From contig CAWBIM010000016.1 in assembly GCA_963788935.1 (NCBI GenBank), positions 310,001 to 374,000 of the forward strand: 64,000 bases of DNA, written 5' to 3'. The stretch's first letter is position 1. Each line of letters opens with the position of its first letter. Origin of the DNA: JAOPZW01 sp963788935. GTDB taxonomy: Bacteria; Actinomycetota; Thermoleophilia; Solirubrobacterales; Solirubrobacteraceae. Under the pieces are notes generated by a model, which worked only from the letters and a program-made list of their open reading frames with translations, searched no databases and was not told the DNA's origin. The translations under genes and the position numbers were made by a program. Positions 27,989 to 36,382 of this stretch are shown here, piece by piece.

Positions 27989-28905
27989 TGCGCGACAGCG
28001 CCCTCCAGCGCGCGCTCGGCCGGCTGCTCGAGCGGCTCGCCCCGCTGATCGGCCCGCGGGCCGCCCGCGCCGTCGCGGCCGCCGCGATGCGCCTCGGCGC
28101 GCGCACGCCGCGCGGCTACATGAAGGGCGTGTACCGCGTCGCCCGCCGCCGGCCGGTCCCGATGCCCGACCTGTGGAAGGTGCCCGAGGCGTGGTGGGAG
28201 CCGATCCCGGAGGTCGCGGCCCGCCGCCGCGGGCTGCGCCTGCACCTCGACCTGCGCGACAACCTCCAGCGCACGCTCTTCTTCACCGGCACCTACGAGC
28301 CCGGGCTGCTCGACCTGATCGAGGCCGAGCTGCGCCCGGGCGACGTCATGGCCGACGTCGGCGCGCACGTCGGCGTCCACGCGCTCACGGCGGCGCGGCG
28401 GCTGCGGGAGCTCGGCGGCGGCCGCGTCGTCGCCTTCGAGCCGACCGAGGACTCGGCGGCCGCGATCCGCGCCGCGGCCGCCCGCAACGGCCTGCCGGTC
28501 GAGGTCGTCCGGGCCGGTCTGGGGGAGGAGGAGGGCACGCTCGAGCTGCGCGCCGACCCGCGCTACGGCGCCTTCGACGCGGGCGTGCGCTCGCAGTTCG
28601 GCGAGGGCGAGGTCGTCGGCACCGCGCCGCTGACGACGTTCGACACGTGGGCCGCGGAGGCCGGCCTCGACCGCCTCGACGTCGTGAAGATCGACATCGA
28701 GGGCGCGGAGATCCTCGCCCTGCGCGGGATGCGCGGCACCCTGCGCCGCCTGCGCCCGCGCGTGCTCGCGATCGAGGTCAAGGACGTCGTCATGGAGCGC
28801 GGGCCGGGCGACGAGGCGGCGCTGCACGCGCTGCTGGCCGAGTGCGGGTACGTGTCCCACGGGCAGCCCGAGCGCCACGTCGAGGTCTTCCGGCCCGGCC
28901 CCTGA
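27988..28905 (+). CDS. FkbM family methyltransferase
   Basis: 305 aa. The FkbM domain occupies the C-terminal two thirds: MADVGAHVGVHALTAARRL (SAM motif I), VVAFEPTEDSAAAIRAAAA, LTTFDTWAAEAGLDRLDVVK and IDIEGAEILALRGM. These enzymes O-methylate sugars or polyketides. The ATG overlaps the previous stop as TGATG, so it is the third gene of the aftD-like operon. The N-terminal ~90 residues are basic and may contact the membrane. Confidence 0.9.
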   Translation: MRDSALQRALGRLLERLAPLIGPRAARAVAAAAMRLGARTPRGYMKGVYRVARRRPVPMPDLWKVPEAWWEPIPEVAARRRGLRLHLDLRDNLQRTLFFTGTYEPGLLDLIEAELRPGDVMADVGAHVGVHALTAARRLRELGGGRVVAFEPTEDSAAAIRAAAARNGLPVEVVRAGLGEEEGTLELRADPRYGAFDAGVRSQFGEGEVVGTAPLTTFDTWAAEAGLDRLDVVKIDIEGAEILALRGMRGTLRRLRPRVLAIEVKDVVMERGPGDEAALHALLAECGYVSHGQPERHVEVFRPGP

Positions 28906-28923
28906 GACGCAGCGCGCTCGCGG

Positions 28924-29619
28924 TCACAGCCCGACGATCAGGTCGCAGACCTCGGCGGGCCGGGAGAGGAACGGGTGGTGGCCGGCGTCGAGTTCCACGA
29001 CGCTGCCCGCTCGAGCGGCGAACGCGCGTTGCCGGTCGGCCGGTGTGCCCTGGTCCCGCGCGCAGACGAGGTACGTCGAGGGCACGTCCTGCCAGGCCGC
29101 CGACTGCACCGGCTGCTCCAGCACCGCCAGGCTCTGGCGGGCCGTCTTGTCCATGGCCTGGCGCTGGATCTCCGGATCGCAGTCCTGCAGGAACGTCCCG
29201 GCCAGGGCCTCCGGCCGGACGGTGAACGTGCCCCCCTCGGGATCGATGTCGAGGAATGGGGCGGGCTCCTCACCGGCGAACGAGGAGAGGCTCTGCCCGA
29301 CCTCGGGCAGATAGCTCGACACCAGCAGGAGATGGCGCACGGTCTCGACGCCCGCAGCCGCCTCCGCGGTCACGATGCCGCCGTAGCTGAGGGCCACCAC
29401 GACGGTCGGCTCGTCGCTCGCGGTCAGGACGTTCCGGACCGAGGCGACATCCTCGGCCAGCCCGGGTCCTCGCGCCCCCACCGGCTCACCCGTCTCGCCA
29501 CAGCTGGGCAGGACCGGCGCCGCGCTGGCGACGCCCCGCTCGGCCAGCAGCTCAGCGGTTCGGTGCCACCACCACGACCCGTCCTTGACGCACGCCCCAT
29601 GCACGAAAACGACTCTCAT
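28924..29619 (-). CDS. Alpha/beta hydrolase, EstC/salicylate-esterase-like
   Basis: 231 aa. VVFVHGACVKDGSWWWHRTA carries the oxyanion-hole HG. The nucleophile elbow is VVALSYGGIV (Ser in LSYGG), and the C-terminal catalytic His is in LDAGHHPFLSRP. This resembles AB_hydrolase_6 esterases. Of two adjacent ATGs, the second has the better spacing (6 bases) from GAGGAG. GC content is visibly lower than in neighbouring genes. It is divergent from a TetR gene with an operator-like palindrome between them, so probably TetR-controlled. Confidence 0.88.
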   Translation of the reverse strand: MRVVFVHGACVKDGSWWWHRTAELLAERGVASAAPVLPSCGETGEPVGARGPGLAEDVASVRNVLTASDEPTVVVALSYGGIVTAEAAAGVETVRHLLLVSSYLPEVGQSLSSFAGEEPAPFLDIDPEGGTFTVRPEALAGTFLQDCDPEIQRQAMDKTARQSLAVLEQPVQSAAWQDVPSTYLVCARDQGTPADRQRAFAARAGSVVELDAGHHPFLSRPAEVCDLIVGL

Positions 29620-29666
29620 CATCAGCTCCTCAGCGTGACTCGGTCTGCGGTCGAGTCGAACAGTAG

Positions 29667-29684
29667 ACGTACCGTTCGTTACGT
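29667..29684. promoter_or_regulatory. Imperfect palindrome, candidate TetR operator
   Basis: ACGTACCGTTCGTTACGT matches its own reverse complement at 14 of 18 positions. It sits in the 82-base gap between the divergent hydrolase and TetR genes, the classic location of a self-regulating TetR operator. Confidence 0.55.
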
Positions 29685-29701
29685 GAAAAGGTGACCTGCC
29701 G

Positions 29702-30250
29702 ATGGGCAGGCAGCGCCAACCGCAGATCAAGCAGCGGCTTCTCGACGCGTGCACCGACTATGCGCTCGAGCACGGGCTCCCTGACCGGCTCGGGCCGCTG
29801 GCGGCCGCCGCGGGCACCTCGAGCCGGATGTTGATCTACCACTTCGAGACCCGTGACGGACTGCTCCGCGAGGTCCTGGGACAGGCCCGGCAGCGCCAGG
29901 TCGCGGCCTTCACCGACCTCCTACGCCTGCGACCCGACGAGCCGTACACGGTCACCCTGGCCCGCGCGTGGCCGGCGATCTCCGGGCCGCAGGGCGCGCC
30001 CTACCTGCGCATGTTCGGCCGGCTGCACGACACCGCGGGAGAGCCACTCTGGCCCGGCTTCCGGCGCACCGCGACCACCGACTGGCTCGAACCGCTCGAG
30101 CGAGGCATGCGCAGCCTCGGCCGACCCGAGCTCGCCACCGTCGTGCTCGCCGTCATCCGCGGCCTCCTCATGGACCTCGACGCAACCGGCGACGCCATGC
30201 GCACGCACCGGGCCTTCACCGACTTCCTCACCACGATCGACAGCGCCTGA
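29702..30250 (+). CDS. TetR family transcriptional regulator
   Basis: 182 aa. N-terminal helix-turn-helix: QIKQRLLDACTDYALEHGLP then PLAAAAGTSSRMLIYHFETR, where MLIYHFETRDGLL is the TetR recognition-helix region. The C-terminal ligand domain is not assignable. It is divergently paired with the esterase-like gene and is a likely autorepressor acting at the 29667-29684 palindrome. The gene shares the lower GC and less biased codon use of its partner, suggesting joint acquisition. Confidence 0.88.
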   Translation: MGRQRQPQIKQRLLDACTDYALEHGLPDRLGPLAAAAGTSSRMLIYHFETRDGLLREVLGQARQRQVAAFTDLLRLRPDEPYTVTLARAWPAISGPQGAPYLRMFGRLHDTAGEPLWPGFRRTATTDWLEPLERGMRSLGRPELATVVLAVIRGLLMDLDATGDAMRTHRAFTDFLTTIDSA

Positions 30251-30267
30251 CCGCCCCGAGGGACCCG

Positions 30268-30972
30268 TCAGTGCGGCCAGGGACCGTCGCGCCACCCGGC
30301 GGCGATCAGGCCCTTGCGCACGAGGTTGCCCGCGAACCACGGCAGTTCCCGCAGCTCGCGCAGGCCCGAGCCGCGCGCGCCCGCCGCGGCCCCGCGGAGG
30401 TACAGGGCGAGCGAGCCCTCCCGCCCGGCGTAGCGCCACGACGGCCGCGGCACGGTCACCGTCAGCAGCGCGAGGGTCACGCCGATCGAGGAGAACGCGT
30501 CGTGGACGAGCATCCGCCCGCCGTCGGGGACGCGGGCGCCCCAGCGCACGAGGTCGGCGCGGGCGGGGCGGAAGCGGTGCGCACCGTCGACGAACAGCAG
30601 GTCGACCGGCCCGTCGAACGCCCGCAGCGCGACCGCCGAGAAGTCGCGGACGTGGCGGACGCGGTCGTGGACGCCGGCGCGCTCGAGGTTCGCCCGGAAG
30701 GCCGCGAGGTCGGCCTCGCCCAGCGCGGGCCGCGCCGCGATCTCCTGCGGCCCGCGGTCCGAGCCGGCGTGCGGGTCGATGCACACGACCTCGACGCCCG
30801 GCCGCGCCCCGCGCGCGAGCACGATCGCCGACCGCCCGCGGAAGGAGCCGATCTCGACGATCCGCCCGCCCGGCGGCACGGCGCCCGCGGCGGAGAACAG
30901 CCGCCGCCCCTGGGCCTCGGTCAGCCATCCCTCCACGCCCGAGGCGGCCGCCCACGCCTCGGCGAAGCTCAT
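30268..30972 (-). CDS. Class I methyltransferase (Methyltransf_24-like)
   Basis: 234 aa. GGRIVEIGSFRGRSAIVLAR is SAM motif I and VVCIDPHAGSD follows. VDLLFVDGAHRF with the downstream LVHDAFSSIGVTLALL matches the Mg-dependent O-methyltransferase-like group that sits in glycan clusters. The ATG overlaps the upstream glycosyltransferase-flippase stop (ATGA), so translation is coupled. It probably decorates the exported glycan. Confidence 0.82.
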   Translation of the reverse strand: MSFAEAWAAASGVEGWLTEAQGRRLFSAAGAVPPGGRIVEIGSFRGRSAIVLARGARPGVEVVCIDPHAGSDRGPQEIAARPALGEADLAAFRANLERAGVHDRVRHVRDFSAVALRAFDGPVDLLFVDGAHRFRPARADLVRWGARVPDGGRMLVHDAFSSIGVTLALLTVTVPRPSWRYAGREGSLALYLRGAAAGARGSGLRELRELPWFAGNLVRKGLIAAGWRDGPWPH

Positions 30973-33344
30973 ACCGCTTCGGCAGCCCGCGCCCGCGCAC
31001 GGAGCCCGAGCACCAGCACCGAGACGGCGACCACGGTCTGCACCGCGAACACGATCCCGGCGAACCCGGTCACGCTCAGATTCGTCGCCGACAGCAGGAC
31101 CGGCTCGGCGACGGCGATCACGGCGAGGACCCACAGGAAGCGCGTCTCGCCCAGCGCGACCATGTACTGGACCGTGAGGTAGGCGACCGCGAGCAGCGTC
31201 ATCGCCGCCCCGAGGAAGATCAGCGCGCTCGCGGCGAGCGTCAGGTCCGGCCCGAAGGCCAGCCGCAGGAGCAGGTCGGGCGCGGCGGCGAAGATCAGCA
31301 GCGCGGGCGCCGCGATCGCGACGAGGATCGCGAGCGCGCGCAGCAGGACCGGCCGCGGGTCGAGCCCCGCGGCCGCGCGGCGCGTCGCCTCGGGCAGCAG
31401 GTGCAGGCCGATCCCGATCGCGACCCAGACGATGGACTTCGCCGCCACCGCGGCGGCCGCGTAGGAGCCCGCGGCGTCGTCGTCCAGCCGGTGCTTGGCC
31501 ACGATCACGTCCATGTTCTGCAGCGCGGCCAGCAGCAGCAGGCCGACGATCGGCACCCAGCCGTCGCCGAGCAGGCCGCGCAGGGACCGGACCGACGCGC
31601 CGGTGTCGGCCGGCGGCCCGAGCCGCCGGTGCAGCACGACCTCGAGGCCGACCGCGACGAGCAGGAACGCCATCGGCGTGCCGAGCAGCGCGCCGGTCAC
31701 GCCCAGCCCGACCGCGAACAGGAGCAGCGCGCAGACCAGGCGGCCGAGGCCCTCGAGCACGATCGACGTGCCGACCGGGGCGTAGGCCCGCAGCCCCTGC
31801 AGCGCGCCGCGCTGCAGCGAGATGAGCATCCACAGCGCGCCCGTCGGCAGGATCGCGGCCGCGCCCCACGGCGCCTCGTCGGTGCCGATGGCGGCGGCGA
31901 TCTGGTCGCGCGCGAGCACCGAGACCACGGTCAGCACGACGAGCCCGATCAGCAGCCGTTGCGACCACGCGCGCAACGTCGCGCGCAGCGCCTCCGGGTG
32001 CCCGAGCTGGTCGAGCGCGGCCTCGCGCGCGGCGGCGACCTGCACGCTCTGGCCCGCGACGAGCAGGATCAGGAAGGCCGAGATGAGCGCCGCGAGCGTC
32101 CCGTAGCCGTTCGCGCCGAGCAGGCGCGTGAAGACCACGGTGAACACGAGTTGGATCGCGTTGTTGAGCAGCGTGGCGGCCGCGAGCCCGGCCGCCTTCC
32201 CCGATTCGGAGCGCCGCAGGGCGTCGCGCAACCGCGGCCGTTCGGCCTCGATCGTGCGCGTCATCACCTCCAGGGTGCCCGATGCCGTGTTGTCCCACGT
32301 GAAGCCGCGCGCGCGGGACCGCGCCGCCTCGCCCATCGCGGCCAGCCGCTCGGGCGTCTCGACGAGGTCGCGGACCTGCGTCACGAGCTCCTGCGGGGTG
32401 TCGACGAGCACGCCGGTCTGCCCGTCGACGATCGCCTCCGCGAGCCCGCCGACGCGCAGCGCCGCGGTCGGCGTCGCGCACGCGGCGGCCTCCATGACGG
32501 TCAGGCACCAGCCCTCGGCCGAGGACGCGGTCAAGGCGAGCCACGACTCGCCCAGGAGCCGAGCCTTCTGCGCCTCGTCGACGTGGCCGTGGAAGACGAC
32601 GCGGCCGTCGAGGCCGAGCTCGCGCGCGCGGGCCTCGAGCGCGGCGCGGTGCTCGCCGTCGCCGGCGACGTGCAGCGTCGCGGCCGGGACCGCGGCCGCG
32701 ACGTCGAGGAGCAGGTCGATGCGCTTGTACCGCTTGAGCCGGCCCAGGTAGACGAGGGTCGGCGCCGGCGCGCGCTCGCGCGGGCGCAGCTCGCCGGGGT
32801 CGAGGCCGAGGTACACGACGTGCACGCGCTCGCGCGGCAGCCCGAGCCCGACGAGCGCCTCCCGCGAGCTCTGCGAGATCGTCACGACCGGCACGCCCGG
32901 GTACAGGAAGCGCAGCGGGACGTGCTCGAGCACGAGCGCCGCCGCCCGGCCGACGAGCCCGAGCTCGGTGACGTAGTGCTCCTGGTGGACGTGGAAGACG
33001 AGCAGCACGCGCGGCTTGCGCAGCCAGCGCCAGAAGCTCGTGAAGAACGAGATCCCGTTGACGACCTCGAGGACGACGTCGGCGTCGCGGCCCAGGCCGC
33101 GGAACGTCGCCCACGCCGCCCGCGGGAAGACCGTCAGGCGCGAGCCCATGCGGTGGATCGCGAGGCGCTCGTGCGGCCGCGAGACCGGCTCGGCGCCCGG
33201 GTAGGTCCCGGCGATCACGGTGACCCGCAGGCCGTCGGCGATCCAGCGCGACACCTGGCCGAAGAGGACCGTCCCGGTGCCGCCTGCCTGCGGGTGCGTC
33301 CAGTCGCGATCCACGAGGATCAGGATGTGCCGCCCCGGCGCCAT
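30969..33344 (-). CDS. Fusion of GT4 glycosyltransferase and Wzx-like flippase
   Basis: 791 aa in one uninterrupted frame. Residues ~1-360 are a GT-B family 4 glycosyltransferase: ILVDRDWTHPQAGGTGTVLF, VYLGLDPGELRPRE, LVYLGRLKRYKRIDLLLDVA and ASSAEGWCLTVMEAAACATP (E-x7-E). Residues ~370-791 are a MOP-superfamily flippase starting AAGLAAATLLNNAIQLVFTV and FTRLLGANGYGTLAALI, with about twelve to fourteen TM helices. An internal ATG at 32264 preceded closely by GGAGG might also start a free flippase. Domain lengths are complete on both sides. The promoter is TACCGT, 9 bases upstream. Confidence 0.85.
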   Translation of the reverse strand: MAPGRHILILVDRDWTHPQAGGTGTVLFGQVSRWIADGLRVTVIAGTYPGAEPVSRPHERLAIHRMGSRLTVFPRAAWATFRGLGRDADVVLEVVNGISFFTSFWRWLRKPRVLLVFHVHQEHYVTELGLVGRAAALVLEHVPLRFLYPGVPVVTISQSSREALVGLGLPRERVHVVYLGLDPGELRPRERAPAPTLVYLGRLKRYKRIDLLLDVAAAVPAATLHVAGDGEHRAALEARARELGLDGRVVFHGHVDEAQKARLLGESWLALTASSAEGWCLTVMEAAACATPTAALRVGGLAEAIVDGQTGVLVDTPQELVTQVRDLVETPERLAAMGEAARSRARGFTWDNTASGTLEVMTRTIEAERPRLRDALRRSESGKAAGLAAATLLNNAIQLVFTVVFTRLLGANGYGTLAALISAFLILLVAGQSVQVAAAREAALDQLGHPEALRATLRAWSQRLLIGLVVLTVVSVLARDQIAAAIGTDEAPWGAAAILPTGALWMLISLQRGALQGLRAYAPVGTSIVLEGLGRLVCALLLFAVGLGVTGALLGTPMAFLLVAVGLEVVLHRRLGPPADTGASVRSLRGLLGDGWVPIVGLLLLAALQNMDVIVAKHRLDDDAAGSYAAAAVAAKSIVWVAIGIGLHLLPEATRRAAAGLDPRPVLLRALAILVAIAAPALLIFAAAPDLLLRLAFGPDLTLAASALIFLGAAMTLLAVAYLTVQYMVALGETRFLWVLAVIAVAEPVLLSATNLSVTGFAGIVFAVQTVVAVSVLVLGLRARARAAEAV

Positions 33345-33353
33345 GCGGGCGCG

Positions 33354-33363
33354 ACGGTACCAT
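33354..33363. promoter_or_regulatory. Symmetric bidirectional -10 elements around GGTACC
   Basis: ACGGTACCAT contains TACCGT on the minus strand (9 bases before ATG 33344) and TACCAT on the plus strand (8 bases before ATG 33372). They share one TA step inside the palindrome GGTACC. Only 27 bases separate the two start codons, so both mRNAs would have little or no leader. Confidence 0.6.
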
Positions 33364-33371
33364 CGCCCCTC

Positions 33372-33770
33372 ATGCCGGCCCGGCTCCGCATCGCCGCGTC
33401 CATCGCGGCCCTGGCCCTCGCCGCGCCGTCGGCGGCCGCGGCCCAGAGCGGGGGCGGAGGGGCCGGCGATTCGCAGTACCAGGACCCGTTCGGCTCCTCG
33501 ACGCCGGCCAAGCCGTCGACCGCGTCGAAGCCGAAGGCCCCCGCCCAGCCGCAGCCCGCCCAGCAGCAGGCAGCGCCCCAGCCGACGCCCGACCACGACG
33601 ACCGCGATGCGGCCGCCGCCGCGCCGACGGCCCAGGCCCCGCCGGCGACCGGCGATCCGGCCGCGACGCTGCCCCGCACCGGCTTCGACGTCCTCCCCGT
33701 CGCGGTGGCCGGCGTCGTGCTCCTGCTCGGCGGCCTCGCCCTCTGGCGCCGGCCGCATGCCGACCGCTGA
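33372..33770 (+). CDS. Small secreted LPXTG-anchored protein
   Basis: 132 aa. An N-terminal signal peptide (IAASIAALALAAPSAAAAQ) leads into a Gly, then Pro/Ala/Gln/Lys-rich low-complexity stalk with no recognisable domain. The C-terminus is a full sorting signal: LPRTG, a hydrophobic helix (VAVAGVVLLLGGLALW) and a positively charged tail (RRPHADR). It should therefore be anchored to the cell wall by a sortase, but none is encoded in the window. It overlaps tsaE by 14 bases. Confidence 0.82.
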   Translation: MPARLRIAASIAALALAAPSAAAAQSGGGGAGDSQYQDPFGSSTPAKPSTASKPKAPAQPQPAQQQAAPQPTPDHDDRDAAAAAPTAQAPPATGDPAATLPRTGFDVLPVAVAGVVLLLGGLALWRRPHADR

Positions 33771-34197
33771 CCCGTCCACCGAGACCGCCTCCGCGGAGGA
33801 GACCGAGGCGCTCGCCGCCGAACTCGCCCGCACGCTCGGCCCCGGCGACGTCGTCCTCGTCTCGGGCGACCTCGGCGCCGGCAAGACCACCTTCGTCCGC
33901 GGCGCCGCCCGCGCGCTCGGGGTGCGCGTGCCGGTGACGAGCCCGACCTTCACGATCGCGCGGCGCTACGAGGACGGCCGCGTCCCGGTCTCGCACCTCG
34001 ACCTCTTCCGCCTCGCGGAGGGCCTCGGCGAAGAGGAGCCCGAGCTGCTCGACGACGAGCTCGCGCCCGACCGCGTCGCGTTCGTCGAATGGCCGGAGGT
34101 CGCGGGCGACGGCCTGCCCGGGCTGCACGTCGCGGCGCGCGTGCGCCTCGAGCACCTCGGCGGCGACCGGCGCCGGGTGAGCATCGAGACGGCATGA
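33757..34197 (+). CDS. tsaE: tRNA t6A biosynthesis ATPase TsaE
   Basis: 146 aa. Walker A is SGDLGAGKTTFVRGAARALG, followed by VTSPTFTIARRYE (switch I-like) and SHLDLFRL. The terminal FVEWPE is the family's usual Trp-Pro motif. It binds the TsaB-TsaD complex and hydrolyses ATP for the threonylcarbamoyl transfer cycle at A37 of ANN-decoding tRNAs. The start ATG lies inside the LPXTG gene 3' end, and its stop overlaps tsaB (ATGA). Confidence 0.94.
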   Translation: MPTADPSTETASAEETEALAAELARTLGPGDVVLVSGDLGAGKTTFVRGAARALGVRVPVTSPTFTIARRYEDGRVPVSHLDLFRLAEGLGEEEPELLDDELAPDRVAFVEWPEVAGDGLPGLHVAARVRLEHLGGDRRRVSIETA

Positions 34198-34892
34198 CCA
34201 TCGTCCTCGGGTTCGACACCGCGACCCCGGACACGGTCGTCGCCCTGGCCGCCGGCGACGCCGAGCCGCAGGAGCTGCGCCACACGCCCGGCGCGGGCGA
34301 GCGGCCCGGCCACGCGTCGCGCCTCCTGCCGCTCGCGCGCACGCTCCTCGATCGCGCGGGCCTGACGTTCGCCGACCTCGACCGCATCGGCGTCGGCGTC
34401 GGGCCGGGCACGTTCACCGGCCTGCGGATCGGCGTCGCGACCGCGCGCGCGCTGGCCCAGGGCAGCGGGGCGGACACCGTCGCGGTGTCGACGCTGCGCG
34501 CGCTCGCCGCCGGCGCCGGGCACGACGGCCCGGTCCTCGCGGTCCTCGATGCCCGCCGCGGAGAGGCCTTCGCCGCGGGCTACGACGGAGACGCGGAGCT
34601 CTTCGGCCCGGTGGCGGTCCGCCCCGAGGCGCTCCCGGACCTGATCCGAACGCGCCCGGAGCCGCCCGCGACCTGGCTGGCCGTGGGGGACGGAGCGCTA
34701 GCATTTCGGGACCAGCTGGAGCCGGCGGCCGTGGGGGTCCCGGCGGACGGCAACCCGTGTCACCGCGTGAGCGCTGTCGCCATCTGCCGGCTCGCATCGA
34801 GAAGCGAACCCGTCGCGCGCGATCGGCTCGTCCCGGAGTACGTGCGGCTGCCCGACGCCGAGCAGACGCGGCGCCGGCGCGCGGAGCGATGA
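34194..34892 (+). CDS. tsaB: tRNA t6A biosynthesis protein TsaB
   Basis: 232 aa, ASKHA-fold scaffold that dimerises with TsaD. VLGFDTATPDTVVALAAG is the N-terminal strand pair, and IGVGVGPGTFTGLRIGVATA is the family signature, followed by VLAVLDARRGEAFAAGY. Its start overlaps the tsaE stop and its stop overlaps rimI, giving a tightly coupled tsaE-tsaB-rimI-tsaD operon. A lower-GC stretch near 34690-34810 has no obvious meaning. Confidence 0.93.
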   Translation: MTIVLGFDTATPDTVVALAAGDAEPQELRHTPGAGERPGHASRLLPLARTLLDRAGLTFADLDRIGVGVGPGTFTGLRIGVATARALAQGSGADTVAVSTLRALAAGAGHDGPVLAVLDARRGEAFAAGYDGDAELFGPVAVRPEALPDLIRTRPEPPATWLAVGDGALAFRDQLEPAAVGVPADGNPCHRVSAVAICRLASRSEPVARDRLVPEYVRLPDAEQTRRRRAER

Positions 34893-35401
34893 CCCCCCGT
34901 CCCGACATCAGCCGCCTCACCTACGCCGACCTCCCGCAGGTCATCGCGATCGAGCGCCGCGCGTTCCCGACGCCGTGGTCGCTGGCGATGTTCGTGCTCG
35001 AGCTGTCCAAGCCGAGCGGGATCTGCCTGGCGGCCCGCCGCGACGGGCGGATGTGCGGCTACATCGTCTGCAGCCGCTACGACACGGTCTGGCACATCAT
35101 GAACGTCGCCGTCGACCCCGACGAGCGGCGCACCGGCGTCGCGACCCGCCTGCTCGAGGCGCTGCTCGAGCGCGTCGGCGACGGCGGCGCCCGCTACACG
35201 CTCGAGGTCCGGCAGTCCAACGCCGCGGCGATCGAGCTCTACGGCCGCTTCGGCTTCCGCACCGCCGGCCTGCGCCGCCGCTACTACCAGGACAACGGCG
35301 AGGACGCGCTCATCATGTGGCGCACGCCGGCGACGCTGAACGGCTCGCTGGACGACATCCCCGCCGCCGGCCCGGTCACGCCGACGGCGCCCGCGCCGTG
35401 A
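34889..35401 (+). CDS. rimI: Ribosomal protein bS18-alanine N-acetyltransferase-like
   Basis: 170 aa GNAT. IERRAFPTPWSLAMFVLEL and VAVDPDERRTGVATRLLEAL (Q/RxxGxG/A acetyl-CoA motif) with LEVRQSNAAAIELYGRFGF, YYQDNGEDALIM are diagnostic of RimI. It acetylates N-terminal amines of ribosomal protein S18 and perhaps other proteins. It sits between tsaB and tsaD, a common bacterial order. The last ~25 residues (Pro/Ala-rich) are not part of the fold. Confidence 0.93.
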   Translation: MTPRPDISRLTYADLPQVIAIERRAFPTPWSLAMFVLELSKPSGICLAARRDGRMCGYIVCSRYDTVWHIMNVAVDPDERRTGVATRLLEALLERVGDGGARYTLEVRQSNAAAIELYGRFGFRTAGLRRRYYQDNGEDALIMWRTPATLNGSLDDIPAAGPVTPTAPAP

Positions 35402-36378
35402 TCCTCGCGATCGAGACGAGCTGCGACGACACCTGCGCCGCGCTCGTCACCGCCGGCGGCGAGATCCGCGCGAACGTCATCTCCTCGCAGGGCATCCACG
35501 ACCGCTACGGCGGCGTCGTCCCCGAGGTCGCCGCGCGCCACCACCTCGAGCTGATCAACCCCGTGCTCGACGACGCGCTGCGCACCGCCGGCGCCACGCT
35601 CGACGACGTCGACCTCGTCGCCGTGACCCAGGGCCCGGGCCTTGTCGGCGCGCTGCTCGTCGGCGTCGCGTCGGCGAAGGGGATCGCGGCCGCGCGCGGC
35701 CTGCCGCTCGCGCCGGTCGACCACCTCCAGGGCCACGTCGCGGCGAACTTCCTCGCCCCCGAGCCGTTCGAGCCGCCGTTCCTGTGCCTGATCGCCAGCG
35801 GCGGCCACACGTTCCTCGCGCGCGTCGAGGACCACCACGGCTACACCGTCCTCGGCACGACCCTCGACGACGCGGCGGGCGAGGCCTTCGACAAGGGCGC
35901 GCGGCTCCTCGGCCTGCCCTACCCCGGCGGCCCTGCGCTCCAGCGGCTGGCGGAGGAGGGCGACCCGGACGCCTTCGCCTTCCCGATCGCGCGCCGCGTC
36001 GCCGGCCTGGACTTCTCCTTCGCCGGCCTGAAGACCGCGCTGCTCTACAAGATCCGCGACCTCGGCGAGGAGGGGGCGGCCGAGCGCCGGGCGGACCTCG
36101 CGGCGTCCTACCAGCGGGCGATCGTCGAGGCGCTCGCGCTGCGGGTCGAGCGCGGGCTCGAGCAGTCCGGCCTCGACCGGCTCGCCGTCGGCGGCGGCGT
36201 CGCGGCCAACGGCCCGCTGCGCGAGCGCATGGCCGGCCTCGGCGTGCCGCTGCGGATCCCGCCGCGCGAGCTGTGCACGGACAACGCGGCGATGATCGCC
36301 AGCGCGGCGCGCTGGGTGCAGCCGGCCGCCGACCCGCTCGCCCTCGACGCCTACGCGACGGGCGAGCGCGGGGTGTGA
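35398..36378 (+). CDS. tsaD: tRNA N6-adenosine threonylcarbamoyltransferase
   Basis: 326 aa, catalytic subunit of t6A synthesis. ILAIETSCDDTCAALV, GGVVPEVAARHHLELI, LVGALLVGVASAKG and CLIASGGHTFLARV are conserved ASKHA motifs. The metal site reads HLQGH; both His are kept, although the usual form is HxEGH. SFAGLKTALLY and VGGGVAANGPLRERM follow. The GTG start overlaps the rimI stop. The length is normal. Confidence 0.95.
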   Translation: MILAIETSCDDTCAALVTAGGEIRANVISSQGIHDRYGGVVPEVAARHHLELINPVLDDALRTAGATLDDVDLVAVTQGPGLVGALLVGVASAKGIAAARGLPLAPVDHLQGHVAANFLAPEPFEPPFLCLIASGGHTFLARVEDHHGYTVLGTTLDDAAGEAFDKGARLLGLPYPGGPALQRLAEEGDPDAFAFPIARRVAGLDFSFAGLKTALLYKIRDLGEEGAAERRADLAASYQRAIVEALALRVERGLEQSGLDRLAVGGGVAANGPLRERMAGLGVPLRIPPRELCTDNAAMIASAARWVQPAADPLALDAYATGERGV

Positions 36379-36382
36379 GCCG

